NCBI RefSeq assembly: GCF_000350225.1
Contig: NW_005179126.1
Coordinates: forward strand, 1 to 64,000
Origin: Chondrus crispus
Taxonomy: Eukaryota; Rhodophyta; Florideophyceae; Gigartinales; Gigartinaceae
Direction of reading: 5' to 3'
Length of the DNA stretch: 64,000 bases
The position numbers and the translations under genes are program-made. Below, piece after piece: positions 1 to 9,822 of the stretch (position 1 is the first letter of the stretch; each line of letters begins with the position of its first letter). A model generated the notes under the pieces. It ran no database searches and was not told where the DNA came from. It saw only the letters and a list, made by a program, of their open reading frames with translations.

Positions 1-383
1 GCATTTGATTTCAAAAGGCTGAACTCTGGGTACCCTTCTGCCGTCCGGTGGTGCTCCGTTTCCTAAACGTGGGGATTTTGGGGGGGAAGGGGGGGTGGCG
101 CGGAGGGGACGTGGGGATATTGAGGGGAAGGGGGGTGGCGGGGAGGAGGGGACGTGGTCATATTTGGGGGGGAAGGGGGGTTGGTGGCGGGGGGGAGGGA
201 GCGAGGGCGGGGTGGTTCACAGGAAAGGGATTTCGGCGAAGCCACTTCATCATCGATCATGAACTAGAGAGCAGCCTCCCCGGCTTCTCTCCATTTCATG
301 ATCGATGCCAAGGAGGCATTTGATTTCAAAAAGCTGAACTCTGGGTACCCTTCTGCCGTCCGGTGGTGCTCCGTTTCCTAAAC
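1..383. repeat. 68-bp direct repeats flanking a G-rich minisatellite
   Basis: Positions 1-68 and 316-383 are the same 68-bp sequence with one mismatch (position 17). Between them, about 69-195 holds three G-rich tandem units of roughly 42 bp beginning GTGGGGAT or GTGGTCAT. The long G runs could form G-quadruplexes. The left copy is cut by the window edge, so the repeat may extend further left. No coding potential was recognised. Confidence 0.8.
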
Positions 384-1033
384 AGAGTGTATTGTTGAGA
401 GAACCAATGTTTTGATCTGCATGTGCTCGTATTTGGATTTAATTCCACCCTTTCATTGTACTGCAAGTGCCACTGCACCGCATCGAGTCCATGGAATTTT
501 AGTAGTGTGCATATGGACTGAGTGTGGACTGGTACTTCCTTTAGCCAATGGATTTCGACCAGTTTGCGGAACTACCAAGCATTACAGTGGTTCTGTGTAG
601 CATTCGTTGTGGCATGCGATTAATTTAATGAAATGACCCGGCCAATAGCGTGACCGCAACTGGTTGAAGAAAAAAAAAAAGAAAAGAAAAGCGCCTGTTA
701 GGACTGGCCCTCAACACCCGCTGCAGAAAAGCCTCGTAAACCCGCACCTACTCAACGACCTGCTCACCCGCACGAAATCCCCGCCTTCCATCAAACTGAT
801 CTGCTTACTGTACAGTACCAAGGGTTGCCGTACATCCCCCCGTGCACCGACGTCCCCCGCCGCTGTCACTTTTGCGCCTGCTTCCGTCCTCTTGCCAGAC
901 TATTTAACGGAGTGAAAACGCGTGGGGGGGGGGGGGGGGACAACATCAACGTCCCTGCGTCCGAAACTTTTCCACAAACCATCCCCACCTGGGCAACTGT
1001 ACCAAACCCATCCCGCCTGCCCACCCTTTCACC
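384..1033. other. Intergenic, upstream of cysteine-rich gene 1
   Basis: No gene is recognised here. The stretch contains an A-rich tract near 667-690, a copy of the CAGTACCAAGG motif near 812-825, and a run of 16 G at 924-939 about 95 bp upstream of the next start codon. It is presumably the promoter and 5' leader of the gene at 1034. Confidence 0.5.
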
Positions 1034-1774
1034 ATGAACTCTGTCCCTCTTGCCCTGCTAACACTCGCGGCCGTCCTCAGCCTCGCGTCATCCAAGAGCG
1101 GCAAGAACCCGTGCCACCCGAACCGGCGGGTGGAGTCGCTGGGCGTGCCGTGCGAGGGCATCTACCTTCCGCCGGGCATGTGCGACAACTGCGAGCTGTC
1201 CGCGTACGACAGCCGCGGCAACTTCAACGACTGCCAAGCCATCTACAAGATCGGCGAGCCGGCGTGCCGCTCGCAGATCGAGCGCTACTCCGAGCTCAAC
1301 CCGTGCGACACGGTGCGGAAGAAGCAGCTCGAGGACTTTGACGACCCGGACAACCGCAAGGCGCTGGACTACTTTGTGTACTCGGTGTGCGAGGAGTGCT
1401 GCGACTGCATCCCGCGCGGCGCGCGCAGCTCGCAGTACGAGGAAAGGAAGAGGGCCAGGCCGAGGACCCTGACGTCGCTCGTGCGCGGCAACTGCCCCGC
1501 GCACGCGCATTACGATATCTGTAGGGTGTGGCCGGAAATTAGACACGTGACGCGGCCCGGGGGTACGCTCAGGCTCGGGCGACCTAAGGCTTGCCCGAAG
1601 ATCAGGGAATGGTTCTTCAGCCCCGCTAGCAAAGGTTGGGCAGGGCAGGATAACACCGATATTAGTCGCGACGTGAGGAATTTCTTGGGCAATTTTAACA
1701 GCGTGGCGAGGTGCCGTAGGAAAAGTACTTGGCAGAGATGCACGGACCTTGAAGTTGCTCAGAGGCGCATTTGA
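1034..1774 (+). CDS. Secreted 16-cysteine protein, paralog A (function unknown)
   Basis: This 246-residue protein starts with a typical signal peptide (about residues 1-20, hydrophobic core LALLTLAAVLSLASS), so it is predicted to be secreted or to enter the endomembrane system. The mature part has 16 cysteines, at 27, 40, 50, 53, 67, 78, 91, 119, 122, 123, 125, 154, 163, 187, 227 and 236. The densest cluster is CEECCDC (119-125). An even cysteine count in a secreted protein suggests eight disulfides. I do not recognise the family. The paralog at 3795 has the same length and all 16 cysteines in the same order, and both end in RI, so the frame is real. The start is the only ATG that puts the signal peptide at the N-terminus. 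No intron is needed. A cell-wall, defence or adhesion role is possible, but nothing in the sequence settles it. Confidence 0.85.
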   Translation: MNSVPLALLTLAAVLSLASSKSGKNPCHPNRRVESLGVPCEGIYLPPGMCDNCELSAYDSRGNFNDCQAIYKIGEPACRSQIERYSELNPCDTVRKKQLEDFDDPDNRKALDYFVYSVCEECCDCIPRGARSSQYEERKRARPRTLTSLVRGNCPAHAHYDICRVWPEIRHVTRPGGTLRLGRPKACPKIREWFFSPASKGWAGQDNTDISRDVRNFLGNFNSVARCRRKSTWQRCTDLEVAQRRI

Positions 1775-2002
1775 GGGGCGGGTCGAAGCGGTCTTGAGGT
1801 TTTGCGCTGTGGTGACTGATTCTCGGCAGATGCGGCTCTGTGCGTAATTAGAGGCGCAGGCTAAGGAGATATTTCATGCTCTCCTCGATGGGGGTACAGC
1901 AACGGTACAGCAGACCCACTGTAGTAGTGTACGGTATGTAGTAGAGTGATGTGGTAGTTTGGATTGGGCTGTGGTTTTTTCGATCTATTTGTTGTTGGGT
2001 GG

Positions 2003-2311
2003 GGTAGCAATTAGCTTGAACTGCACTGGAAAAGACAACTGTTACCTTACCGTATATATGAAGCACTGTTCAAGCTTGAGGATGGGTATCGGATTGTACG
2101 TCATGTACGTGGTGTAAAACGGCCTAGCGTATCAGCGTATATGAAGCACTGTTGAAGCTTGAAGATGGATACCAGATTACACGTCATGTACGTGGTGTAA
2201 AAACAGCCTAACTTTAGTGTAGAAGCGCCATACCGTATATATGAAGCACTGTTGAAGCTTGAGGATGGATACCGGGTTATACGTCATGTACGTGGTGTAA
2301 AACGGTCTAGT
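2003..2311. repeat. Downstream duplicated block plus three tandem repeats
   Basis: 2003-2069 starts GGTAGCAATTAGC and recurs, slightly diverged, at 5194-5252 downstream of the second cysteine-rich gene. From 2051 there are three copies (about 2051-2128, 2136-2210 and 2234-2311) of a unit that runs from CGTATATATGAAGCACTGTT to GTGGTGTAAAACGG. Copies 2 and 3 are spaced about 98 bp apart. No protein product is evident. Confidence 0.8.
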
Positions 2312-3794
2312 ACAGTATAACTTAGCAGCGCCATACTTCTCTAGTGTGGGGCACTGCACCTATTGTACACTCTCAGTGCGCTTCTGCGCGGTCCTGTAAA
2401 GCTTTACCTATCTCCATGTGTAGTACAGTACCCTTGGGTACAGTACAGATAGTGCACTGTCGAGTGTGGGCAATGGGATTTCACAAGTTGGACGTAGAGG
2501 GGGGGGGCATCAAGGCTTCCGTGGGCACTGATGTTATGAAACGGGGCGTACTGTACGTATTATAAAATCTCGATTTGGTGAACACAATTTGCGATTTTAG
2601 GATTTCAGGAGGCGCCCATTGGGCGCCTGTGGAATGTCTTTCAGAGCCTCACGGTTCGGAAAGATTTGGTTTCGAAAAGATCTCACAGTAATGAAACTGT
2701 TTGGTGATGTGCACCAGTTTAGAAGCTGTAGAAACCGTGGGGAAACGGAACCGTGCAGCTGCGGTGCGGTGCAGTACTGTTGCGCCTACACACACGTGGC
2801 AGGCGGTGTCGGTTTCGGGAATGGGCGGCGTTCGCTGCGAAGGGAAACGGTCGTGGTAATGGGCAGTGCGTGGGCCAACAGGGTAGTGGAGCTTGAGGGA
2901 TCGAAGGGAAATGGCGGGGCGACGCCAAGGGAAACAGGCGGCAAGGCGCGAAAGGAAAGAGGACGGAAATGGGGTGATTGAGGGGGCCGACGGAAGGCGG
3001 GAATGGATTGAAGCGAGACGCGAGAGACAGCGCCCGGGGGGCGGGAAGGCGCGCCGCGTAGGATAGGTAAATTAGTATAAAGGAGGGGATCGGGGAGCAA
3101 AAAGGAGAACGGGGGCATCAGGTGGATTCCTGAGAAACCGAGGAGAGGGGCTGATATCGGGTGGATTCCCGTGGATTCCGAGTGGACTCTCGGCAGCAAC
3201 CTCTGGATACGAAATAAATCCTGATTTGACGGTGCTCATTTTATCGGGCACAACAGTACAGTACTTGTACCAATCAATGGTAGCGTACCAAGGGTACTGT
3301 ACGTAGCTTCTTTTAGGCGCCAAGGTCAGGTGCACGGGAATACATGCTGCATCGGACGTCCCTGTAAGGAGAGGATTTGTCTCGACGACAAATGCCGCAT
3401 TTATGCCAGTGCTGTATGATGTTGTGATTTATGTGCATGCTGCCCTATCGCGAGACTACTTCCCATTCCCGTTCTCTATCAACGTCCCAACCCACACACC
3501 CCGCTACCCACCCACCACCCACCTATCTGCAGCTCTGAACGCCCTTGCATCTCAACATCTTTCAGGAGGCATGCCTCGCGGTTGACAGTCCGAATTCATT
3601 GTGCACCACATTCCACAATCTCCTTACTACGTATTCCAATGTCTTCCGCTCGCTGTTGCAATCACCGGTCTCCGCTCTCCTGCCTCTCCGCCGCTTCAAA
3701 ACACTCTCGCGCCCTCCCTTATTCTTATCCCCTCTTTCTTCCCCGCCTTCACCCCTCAACGTGACCCACATCCCCCCCGCGCCGCTTCATCATC
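2312..3794. other. Intergenic between the two cysteine-rich paralogs
   Basis: No convincing gene is seen; the open frames here are low complexity. It contains a near-palindromic GTACCCTT motif at 2424-2445 and another at 3285-3302. The last 150 bp before 3795 are pyrimidine-rich and probably act as promoter and leader. Confidence 0.5.
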
Positions 3795-4535
3795 ATGACC
3801 GCTTTCCTCACCAGCGCCGCCCTGCTCGCAGCCGTCCTAGCCCTGGCCTCTGCGAGCCGCAACCCGTGCCACAACAACCGCCGCACGCAAGGCGACGGCG
3901 TCACCTGCGAGTCCATTGTTTTCCCTCCCACCCTATGCCAGGCCTGCAAGCTTCGCCCGCGCGCCGAACGCGGCAATTTCAAAGACTGCATGGACATCTA
4001 CGACACCTCCAACCCACAATGCCGCCAGGCCCTGCGCCGCTACGCAAGTCTCAACCCGTGCGACGTGCAGCGCAACCGCCACGTCCGCGACTTTTCTAAC
4101 TCCCAAAATCTCATCGCCCTCGACTACTTCATTTACTCCGTGTGCGAGCAATGCTGTGATTGCATTCCGAGGGGGACAAAGCCCGGCGAGTTTGCAAAGA
4201 GGAAAGCCGCCGGCACGTTGATCAAGGTCGATCGCGCCAACTGCCCGGCGCATGCAAGGTACGACGTCTGTAAGGTGTGGCCAAATATTAGGCATCTCAG
4301 ATCTCCGTGGGAGCGGCTGCCGCGCGATTTGAACACTCTTTGGCCGAAGATCTGTCCCATCATTTTCAAGTGGGCCGACTCGCCGGATGGACAGAACTTG
4401 TACAATAAGGATCAAATTAATCAGCCTGCAAGCATGACACAGTTCTTGACTAGATACGTCAAGGTTGCCTTTTGTAGCAAGAAGGCTTTCTGGAATGAAT
4501 GTACGGCGCTTGAAAAGTCCCAGTTGCGCATTTGA
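3795..4535 (+). CDS. Secreted 16-cysteine protein, paralog B (function unknown)
   Basis: This protein has 246 residues, the same as its neighbour at 1034. Residues 1-20 form a signal peptide (LTSAALLAAVLALASA). The 16 cysteines lie at 25, 38, 48, 51, 65, 76, 89, 117, 120, 121, 123, 150, 159, 187, 227 and 236, in register with paralog A. Shared blocks include NPCH.NRR, LNPCD, the YFIYSVCEQCCDCIPRG segment, NCPAHARYD and the ending LRI. The sequence between conserved blocks is well diverged, so this is an old tandem duplication under constraint on the disulfide framework. The family is not recognised. The start codon is the first ATG in frame and directly precedes the signal peptide. Confidence 0.85.
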   Translation: MTAFLTSAALLAAVLALASASRNPCHNNRRTQGDGVTCESIVFPPTLCQACKLRPRAERGNFKDCMDIYDTSNPQCRQALRRYASLNPCDVQRNRHVRDFSNSQNLIALDYFIYSVCEQCCDCIPRGTKPGEFAKRKAAGTLIKVDRANCPAHARYDVCKVWPNIRHLRSPWERLPRDLNTLWPKICPIIFKWADSPDGQNLYNKDQINQPASMTQFLTRYVKVAFCSKKAFWNECTALEKSQLRI

Positions 4536-5531
4536 GGATGCAGCCTTCTCCATTGAGTCATTGGTCCTGCACAGTCGACCATGCCGGAATCGAAGCATTT
4601 TGTAGCATAGGAAACTGTTCTTGACTGGTAAAACATTCCGCAAAGACTTCGCTCAACAAAACTAGTCTTCTACAGTAATCGTCTCAAAGCTAACGGCACA
4701 GTGTACAGAACCAAGTGCACACCGTATGTATATCGAAGCAGTCCGATCAACTTTTCCTGGTTTGCATCGCTTGAAGAGTGGTGCGGCCCAGAAGGGTCGT
4801 GCACATTGGGAGCTCGATGACTGTGGCGACGGGACTGCTGGGTCCTACGCTTGTGCAACAACGAACCACGGGGACACGAAATTTATGGAGGAGGGAACTA
4901 GTAGAGTGAGGATGTGTTTGAAAAGGTCACTACTAAGCCGGAAGGCTCACATGACTCGACTTGTTCCAAGACAGAGCCATCTCCAGTACTGTAAGGCATC
5001 AGTGGTGCAGTGCATGTCTTTCCGTCGTCGCACTCAAGTTGACACATTTCAGCGACAGAGGGGCCTCCGTCCCTGATAGTGGCAGAGCGAACCCTTGAAG
5101 ATTGATGCAGGGTGGCAAAGCTTGATAGCATATCTCTCAGAACCGAAGACCATCGAAGCTCTGTGGGCGACACTACCCTTCGGTAGTGTCGAAGGTAGCA
5201 ATTAGCTTGAACTGCACTGGGAAAGACAACTGTTACCGTATATATTGAAGCACAGTTTAACTTACCTAAGTTACCTTCAAATGCAAGTGCGAACTGCTTT
5301 GTGGTGTCGCCTCACCTCCACGTGCCAGCTGCACACGTGGACAAAATATTGTTACTTCAGGCACACAAGAGAATTACAGTATCTATTTCTGAAACCGATG
5401 AGATGCTTGCTCTGCTCAGCCATGGAGCCTCGGTCAAGCTCTTTGCAAAGAGAAGGGCGATGGTTTCAACCTCACTCTCCGTTTCAGATCTTGCAAATTG
5501 ATTTTGCAAATTGATTCTTCGCTATTGGAAC
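4536..5531. other. Intergenic with hairpin and repeat of the 2003 block
   Basis: A perfect hairpin lies at 5169-5190 (GACACTACC, loop CTTC, GGTAGTGTC). Directly after it, 5194-5252 repeats the block found at 2003-2069. At about 5494-5514 the words TTGCAAATTGATT are tandemly doubled just upstream of the next gene. No gene is recognised. Confidence 0.6.
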
Positions 5532-6650
5532 ATGCCCGCAGCACTTCTCCAAGAAGAATCGTCAGAACGGGCTCGTCATCTTCTTCCACAAAATGCATAC
5601 GACTACTATGCCGGCTCTGCCGGAGACGAGCGCACATACTATCAAAATCTCCAAGCATTTCGGGCAATCCTCTTCCGTCCTCGCTGCCTCATTCCTGTAT
5701 CAAAGGTTGACACATCTGTCACGCTCCCAACTTTCGGCAACCTCAGTGCCCCGATCATCGTAGCACCCATGGCTATGCAGAGAATGGCCCATCCTGACGG
5801 CGAAATTGCCGTCGCTCGCGCGGCTAAGCACCTAGGGCTAGGCATCGTGCTCTCCACCTTTTCGACGGTCAGCATGGAAGACGTCGCTCACGTCGGCACT
5901 AATCGCCTATTTCAGTTGTACTTGTACAGAAACAGAGCCGTTTCTTTATCGCTAATAGAGCGCGCGAGGAAGTCCGGATATAAAGGTATTGTACTTACGG
6001 TTGATGCCCCAAGATTTGGTCGGCGAGAGAGAGATAAGGACAATGCTTTCCATCTGCCGCCACATCTCACGTTGGCCAATTTTTCTCCAACTAGTACTGA
6101 AGATGCAATTTTAAAGTCTGGGAAACGATTGTCCGCCTTGAATCTCATGGGTGGCTTGCATCTTGAGCAGAACCTTTCTCCAGAAATCTTGACATGGCTC
6201 GTTAGAACTGCAAAACTGCCTGTTTGGGTGAAGGGCATCCTGCGAGGTGATGATGCTTTAATTGCTGTCAGGGCCGGCGCCGCCGGAATCATTGTTAGCA
6301 ACCATGGCGCTCGTCAATTGGAGGGTACAATACCAAGTATTCAGGCATTGCCTGAAGTTGTCGAAGCCGTGAACGGGCGAGTACCCGTGTTGCTCGACTC
6401 TGGCGTTAGAACCGGCGAAGACGTCGTGAAGGGCTGCGCCTTGGGTGCAGATGCTGTTTTAGTCGGAAGGCCGGTTCTCTGGGCCTTGGCTGAGGGTGGG
6501 GAGAAAGGCGTGCATGACCTCTTGAATGAGATGAAGAGAACCGTGGACCTAACAATGGCGTTGTGCGGAGCGCTGAACACCTCGAAAATAACTAAGTGTA
6601 TGATTAAGGTCCCTCCTGAGTTTCGGCCCGTTCGAAGCTCAAAACTCTAA
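5532..6650 (+). CDS. Peroxisomal FMN-dependent 2-hydroxyacid oxidase (glycolate oxidase-like)
   Basis: This 372-residue protein of the FMN-dependent alpha-hydroxyacid oxidase family oxidises glycolate or L-lactate, reducing O2 to H2O2. It covers the full family length. The TIM-barrel signatures are present in order: YYAG (25-26), QLYLYRNR with Tyr130, TVDAPRFGRRERD with Asp158, VKGI with Lys234, and SNHGARQLEG with the catalytic His258 and Arg261. The phosphate-binding tail LDSGVR...GADAVLVGR follows. These line up within a few residues of plant glycolate oxidase numbering. The C-terminus is SKL, a canonical type-1 peroxisomal signal, so the enzyme very likely acts in the peroxisome, for example in photorespiratory glycolate oxidation. 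The start is the first ATG; the open frame upstream has none. No intron is seen. Glycolate versus lactate preference cannot be told from sequence alone. Confidence 0.95.
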   Translation: MPAALLQEESSERARHLLPQNAYDYYAGSAGDERTYYQNLQAFRAILFRPRCLIPVSKVDTSVTLPTFGNLSAPIIVAPMAMQRMAHPDGEIAVARAAKHLGLGIVLSTFSTVSMEDVAHVGTNRLFQLYLYRNRAVSLSLIERARKSGYKGIVLTVDAPRFGRRERDKDNAFHLPPHLTLANFSPTSTEDAILKSGKRLSALNLMGGLHLEQNLSPEILTWLVRTAKLPVWVKGILRGDDALIAVRAGAAGIIVSNHGARQLEGTIPSIQALPEVVEAVNGRVPVLLDSGVRTGEDVVKGCALGADAVLVGRPVLWALAEGGEKGVHDLLNEMKRTVDLTMALCGALNTSKITKCMIKVPPEFRPVRSSKL

Positions 6651-6869
6651 TCCCTAAACCCAACACCAGCGCACGTTGCCGCTGTCAAGAAACATGGCAG
6701 AAGAAAAGCCGGTGCGACCATCCGTGCGTGCTGCGTACTTTTTCAAACCAGAATCTTCTATGATGCCCATCGAAATGCAGCAGAAATATTTTAAAAATTG
6801 GTGAAGCAAGGCCATCACCAGAAGCTTGCGGAGAAGAAGCATGGACTTGATGCATAGACGTGCCCAGAG

Positions 6870-7943
6870 ATGACGAGATGCAACTTCGGTGGCTGCCGCG
6901 TAGAGGAATACTCTTCGTTCTGGCGATGGATTGTCGACTTTCTCACTTTGTATGTCTTTGGCTGCTATGAGTTGCTAAGGCAACTAATTTCATCGTCTTA
7001 TCCGCATGCGCGTCATTGCGAACCCGCGCCCCCATCGGGCTTTGGAGGGACAAACTCGCTGATCCTATTGACTGGATGTTCCACTGGTATTGGATATGAG
7101 CTTCTCAAGCAACTCCTAGCCGCAGAGCTAGATGTGGTTGCCATCACCCATAACCAAGACGCGGGACTACCCAGAAAATGCAAGCAAGTTGTGGTCGATT
7201 TTGGGTCGACGTCGTCTACAGAAAATGGTTGCATCACCCTCTCAGGAATTGTTGAAGAGCTAGGTGCCAAGAGGCCTGTCATTCTGGTTCATTGCGCAGC
7301 TGTCCTTCACCCGAAAACAAATGCCAACTACTCTGCTTCTACCATTGTAACCAGAACGCTTACTATCAATCTCCTAATGCCCATGCTTTTCGTCAAACGG
7401 CTCAGTGAGTTATTAAGCGGCATCGTTTGGATTGGGTCCTCGACTCAGTACATTGCTCCAAATTTGTTTGATTCGCAGTGCCCCATGCACGTCGCCAAGA
7501 CGCCTTTTTCCGCATACCCCTTGTCGAAGTTACTCGCCTTCGTGTTCGCGGAGCGCTGGTCTATCATCAATTCCAAACCAGTTGTTGTAATACACCCTGG
7601 CGTTGTTGCAACTGGCTTGTACAGAGACGAACGGGGGCTCGTGGGGAAGATCCTTCGACGTATGATGCCGTTTTTTGCATGGACTCCGGCATTTTCGGCA
7701 AGAAGAATTTTACAGCTCGTCAGTTACGGAGGGTTTTTTCATCATTTGGAGAAACGTTTCGATCCCTCAGGCGCGCCCCAAGGTTCCATTCCTGTTTATT
7801 GGGATTCTGTGACCATGGGACCAGGATTGCTACCCCTTCAGATTCTTGACCAGGGCCAGCGAAACAAAATTGCCGAAGCGCTTAGTCACATCACTGAAAG
7901 GCGTATGGCATCGGAAAGGAGTTCAGCCAGTTCTATGGATTAG
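6870..7943 (+). CDS. Short-chain dehydrogenase/reductase with N-terminal membrane anchor
   Basis: This 357-residue classical-type SDR has its cofactor motif TGCSTGIG at 68-75 and a diverged NNAG-equivalent, HCAA, at 141-144. The catalytic Ser lies in IGSSTQ (190-191), Tyr216 and Lys220 form YPLSK, and HPGVVATGLY (242-251) follows the active site. Residues about 18-40 (WRWIVDFLTLYVFGCYELL) look like one membrane segment ahead of the Rossmann fold, as in ER-bound retinol- or steroid-type SDRs. The substrate is not predictable. The gene follows the oxidase by 219 bp on the same strand and ends only 73 bp before the convergent transporter gene. The tail after about 335 is low complexity and serine-rich. 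The start is the first ATG of the frame and keeps the anchor. Confidence 0.88.
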   Translation: MTRCNFGGCRVEEYSSFWRWIVDFLTLYVFGCYELLRQLISSSYPHARHCEPAPPSGFGGTNSLILLTGCSTGIGYELLKQLLAAELDVVAITHNQDAGLPRKCKQVVVDFGSTSSTENGCITLSGIVEELGAKRPVILVHCAAVLHPKTNANYSASTIVTRTLTINLLMPMLFVKRLSELLSGIVWIGSSTQYIAPNLFDSQCPMHVAKTPFSAYPLSKLLAFVFAERWSIINSKPVVVIHPGVVATGLYRDERGLVGKILRRMMPFFAWTPAFSARRILQLVSYGGFFHHLEKRFDPSGAPQGSIPVYWDSVTMGPGLLPLQILDQGQRNKIAEALSHITERRMASERSSASSMD

Positions 7944-8016
7944 CCTAGCCGCAACGGTCCTTAAAGTTAAGCCTATTCTTACAAGACGTCACGTCACTGA
8001 GCACCGGTCAGGTTGA

Positions 8017-9822
8017 TTATGACTGCCCATCTCGTGAAGATTTTGGCAGAGTGTCATCATCTTCAATAGGACTTGTTGCAATGTCTCCTGCCTGTTCGGC
8101 GACTGCCAGGCTTCGATCACCTGGAGTGACAGACATGATGGATTGAGGCTCACTGCTTGCTATGTTCTGTTCTTCTTGATCTTCAATTTCCTCAGGATAC
8201 TCGAAGTCCAAGACTTTTATCTCAACAGGTTGAGAATCTTGACGTGTTTGGGGAGAATTTAGTAAGAATTCGTCATGTTCAACCAGGTTCTCAACGTCTT
8301 GAGATGGAAGACGTGTAAACTCCGATCCGTGTTCTGTTCGCCCCCTTTCTTCTCTGAGGAGGTTGTCTGTCATCTTGGCGTCCGGTATCAACACAAAAAC
8401 TAATGGAAACACAAGCAGGGGAAGAGACACATGGGCGATAAAAATGGCCATGGGAAGGTTCGTGAAATTACAGGGAGCCGTCGTCTTGATTCCAAGATAA
8501 TCGATTAGCGCGACACCGACTGTCCGTGATACATTGGATCCCAGATTTTGATAAGACGCTAAGAGCGCATACACGCTGGCCTCCATTCCTTTCGGACAAA
8601 CCTTGGAAGTCAGTACAACCGCGGGCATGAAGTTAAGTGTATAAGCCACTTGAAAGAGAACAGCATCACCTAGCATAAAGGCAACTTTGTCTGGGATACC
8701 AAACCGAAGGTTGTATCGCTTAACAATGAATATGTCAAAAAACGAAGCTGCTAGCTTGACCAAACACGTTGTCCAAAAGGCAGTTCGAAAATTTCCACGG
8801 CTTAGGAATCTTTGAAATGCGGCAACTCCTATCCCACCTGCCAAGCTGCCGACGAGCGATGCATAGGTGACGTAATAGGTAAACGAGAAGTGAGGCCCGT
8901 TTGGCACGCATGTGTCGCTCCCGGTAAACCAGTAATCCAGAGCTCCAGGCAAAGACACATAAAGCATACTACTCAGAAACATGAACAAGTTTGCCTGCTT
9001 GAGCATGGGCGGAAGCCACCTCATGCCATAGACACAAAGTATGAAAGCAGTTATTAATGAAAGGATAGACTGGGACTTTCCGGTACCAAACAGCGCTGCA
9101 CCGCCGACGACCAAAGCGCCTGCTGTCATCAGCACTGAGAGCTTAAACAGATCTGGGTGAGCATTGATTTTATCCCTTCGTATGCCTCGCTGACCTGGTG
9201 GAAGGGAAGTCTCTGGGAGCCAGCCTGCGGCTACGGGTAGAATAACCTGGGCCGCGAGCGGGAGGCATACCAAAAAGATGTAACGCGGGTTGACATGATC
9301 GGCCATGGGGCCGGCGATCAAAGAGCCTAGAAAGGTTCCTGCCATGTATAGTCCCCAGACATATGTGACGAGGTCGCTGCCGCTCTCAGGCTTGCTGACC
9401 ATCATCTCTGCATACTTTCCCTCACATAGGAGATCCACGACAGCGAGTTGGAGATGAGCCAAAAGCAAGAGAAGGGCAGCTAGAGGTGCGAGGTATGGAG
9501 TAAACTGGACGCTGCCAAGGACGCCTAGGCAGATTGTGCCGAAGACGGAGACAAGAAGGATGTATGAAGTCTTGTGATAGCCATAGAACGGGACGGTATC
9601 GGAGAGCAGACCGATTGCTGCTTTGAGTGCCCAGGGGGTCTGGGCGACGGTACCATAGCTCTGGTATTTGTCTCCAGTGACGCCGAGATTTTTGAAATAC
9701 GGAAGCATTGCGCTTGTGGCCATTTGACTAGGCGACGAAAAGTCGGGGTTCGTACGAGAGAAGAGTTTGTCAGAAAAAAGCTTTCCTATCTTGGTAAACG
9801 TGGAAGCTATTCTGCGAAGCAT
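8017..9822 (-). CDS. BT1-family (folate/biopterin-type) membrane transporter
   Basis: This 601-residue polytopic membrane protein has about 10-12 hydrophobic segments between residues 50 and 480, then a long acidic, cytosol-like C-terminal tail. The BT1 family hallmarks are clear: a first signature around YGTVAQTPWALKAAIGLLSD (56-75) followed by FYGYHKTSYI, and a second, CPKGMEASVYALLASYQNLG (409-428). BT1 proteins are major-facilitator relatives that carry folates or pterins in trypanosomatids, cyanobacteria and plastids. The substrate here is unknown. The first 34 residues are basic and Ser/Thr-rich (MLRRIASTFTKIGKLF), so organelle targeting is possible. A second in-frame Met at 34 is an alternative start. 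The gene is convergent with the SDR and divergent from SEC13. Confidence 0.9.
   Translation of the reverse strand: MLRRIASTFTKIGKLFSDKLFSRTNPDFSSPSQMATSAMLPYFKNLGVTGDKYQSYGTVAQTPWALKAAIGLLSDTVPFYGYHKTSYILLVSVFGTICLGVLGSVQFTPYLAPLAALLLLLAHLQLAVVDLLCEGKYAEMMVSKPESGSDLVTYVWGLYMAGTFLGSLIAGPMADHVNPRYIFLVCLPLAAQVILPVAAGWLPETSLPPGQRGIRRDKINAHPDLFKLSVLMTAGALVVGGAALFGTGKSQSILSLITAFILCVYGMRWLPPMLKQANLFMFLSSMLYVSLPGALDYWFTGSDTCVPNGPHFSFTYYVTYASLVGSLAGGIGVAAFQRFLSRGNFRTAFWTTCLVKLAASFFDIFIVKRYNLRFGIPDKVAFMLGDAVLFQVAYTLNFMPAVVLTSKVCPKGMEASVYALLASYQNLGSNVSRTVGVALIDYLGIKTTAPCNFTNLPMAIFIAHVSLPLLVFPLVFVLIPDAKMTDNLLREERGRTEHGSEFTRLPSQDVENLVEHDEFLLNSPQTRQDSQPVEIKVLDFEYPEEIEDQEEQNIASSEPQSIMSVTPGDRSLAVAEQAGDIATSPIEDDDTLPKSSRDGQS

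Noticed and set aside
5511..5531. Upstream extension of the hydroxyacid oxidase by 7 codons
   Set aside because: The first codon there is TTG; the first ATG is at 5532 and gives the normal family N-terminus.
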